From SVTX01 sp045602385 (lineage in GTDB: Bacteria > Bacillota > Clostridia > Oscillospirales > CAG-272): DNA of 29,214 nt. Where the stretch lies: contig JAZSBL010000008.1 in the NCBI GenBank assembly GCA_045602385.1, positions 1-29,214 on the forward strand, read 5' to 3'. Each line of letters opens with the position of its first letter. Within the stretch, counting starts at the first letter, position 1. Both the position numbers and the translations under genes were made by a program. The notes beneath the pieces are model-generated. The model saw nothing but the letters and a program-made list of their open reading frames with translations. It had not been told where the DNA came from and made no database searches. Below are positions 29,113 through 29,214 of this stretch, piece by piece.

Positions 29113-29214
29113 CCCCTCTTTCAAAAGCCTCCCAAATAAAAAATATTTTTTAAAAGCTATTGCGTTTTTGTTGACGTGTAGCTCCCCCGCACCCCTATCC
29201 TTTTCAAAAACTTC
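29109..29214. repeat. Repeated CCGCACCCC-TTTCAAAA segments
   Basis: CCGCACCCCTCTTTCAAAA (29109-29127) recurs as CCGCACCCCTATCCTTTTCA then AAAACTTC at the window edge, and its inverse, AAAAGTTTTTGAAAGGTTCGG, occurs before kdgK (27961-27980). No gene is seen after 29053. Confidence 0.5.

Overview
The window looks like a chromosomal piece of a spore-forming, probably gut-dwelling Clostridia (Bacillota). The reasons are a Gram-positive dcw (division and cell wall) cluster with a PASTA-tailed class B PBP, a MurE with the DNPR motif typical of meso-diaminopimelate enzymes, a cotJABC spore-coat locus, a GerA/SpoVAF-type germination protein, many AGGAG ribosome-binding sites and near-consensus sigma-A promoters. 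No rRNA, tRNA, CRISPR array or prophage was seen.

Layout. (1) 1-13332: a minus-strand dcw operon, read mraZ, rsmH, an ftsL-like gene with a long N-terminus, a PASTA PBP (spoVD/ftsI), murE, murF, mraY, ftsW, murG, ftsQ/divIB, ending in a strong terminator at 321-346. It starts from a TTGCAA-N17-TATAAT promoter followed by 10-bp-phased MraZ-box-like repeats. murD is absent from its usual place. (2) 13333-14245: a gene-free, repeat-rich interval. (3) 14246-15818: cotJA-cotJB-cotJC on the plus strand with a terminator. (4) 15891-17480: an Spx/ArsC-like gene, a repeat block, and a membrane-anchored alpha/beta hydrolase. (5) 17563-22120: a compact six-gene minus-strand operon with its own promoter and TetR operator. 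It encodes a TetR regulator, an FMN split-barrel protein with a PCP_red-like tail, an atypical SDR resembling 8-vinyl reductases, a DUF1295/steroid-reductase-like membrane enzyme, a polytopic membrane protein, and a protein that reads like a distant ferredoxin-dependent bilin reductase. (6) 22206-24463: the germination protein and a RAYT (REP-associated tyrosine transposase) whose coding sequence carries copies of a REP-like element. (7) 24565-26722: nrdR with two NrdR boxes, divergent from an ECF S-component plus pyridoxal kinase operon. (8) 26726-29112: a KDPG aldolase/VOC fusion and KDG kinase, i.e. catabolism of 2-keto-3-deoxygluconate.

The best candidate for an undescribed system is region 5. 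Three of its proteins separately recall tetrapyrrole-reduction families (bilin reductase, protochlorophyllide reductase C-terminal domain, divinyl reductase), although the organism shows no sign of being a phototroph. I infer a TetR-controlled reductive pathway for a tetrapyrrole or another polycyclic lipid. The family assignments were made by eye and need profile searches.

The window is also rich in short palindromic and MITE-like repeats (1-126, 205-284, 11585-11740, 13568-13756, 13927-14080, 16378-16604, 24030-24337, 27961-28005, 29072-29214). One sits inside the dcw operon and others inside the RAYT gene.
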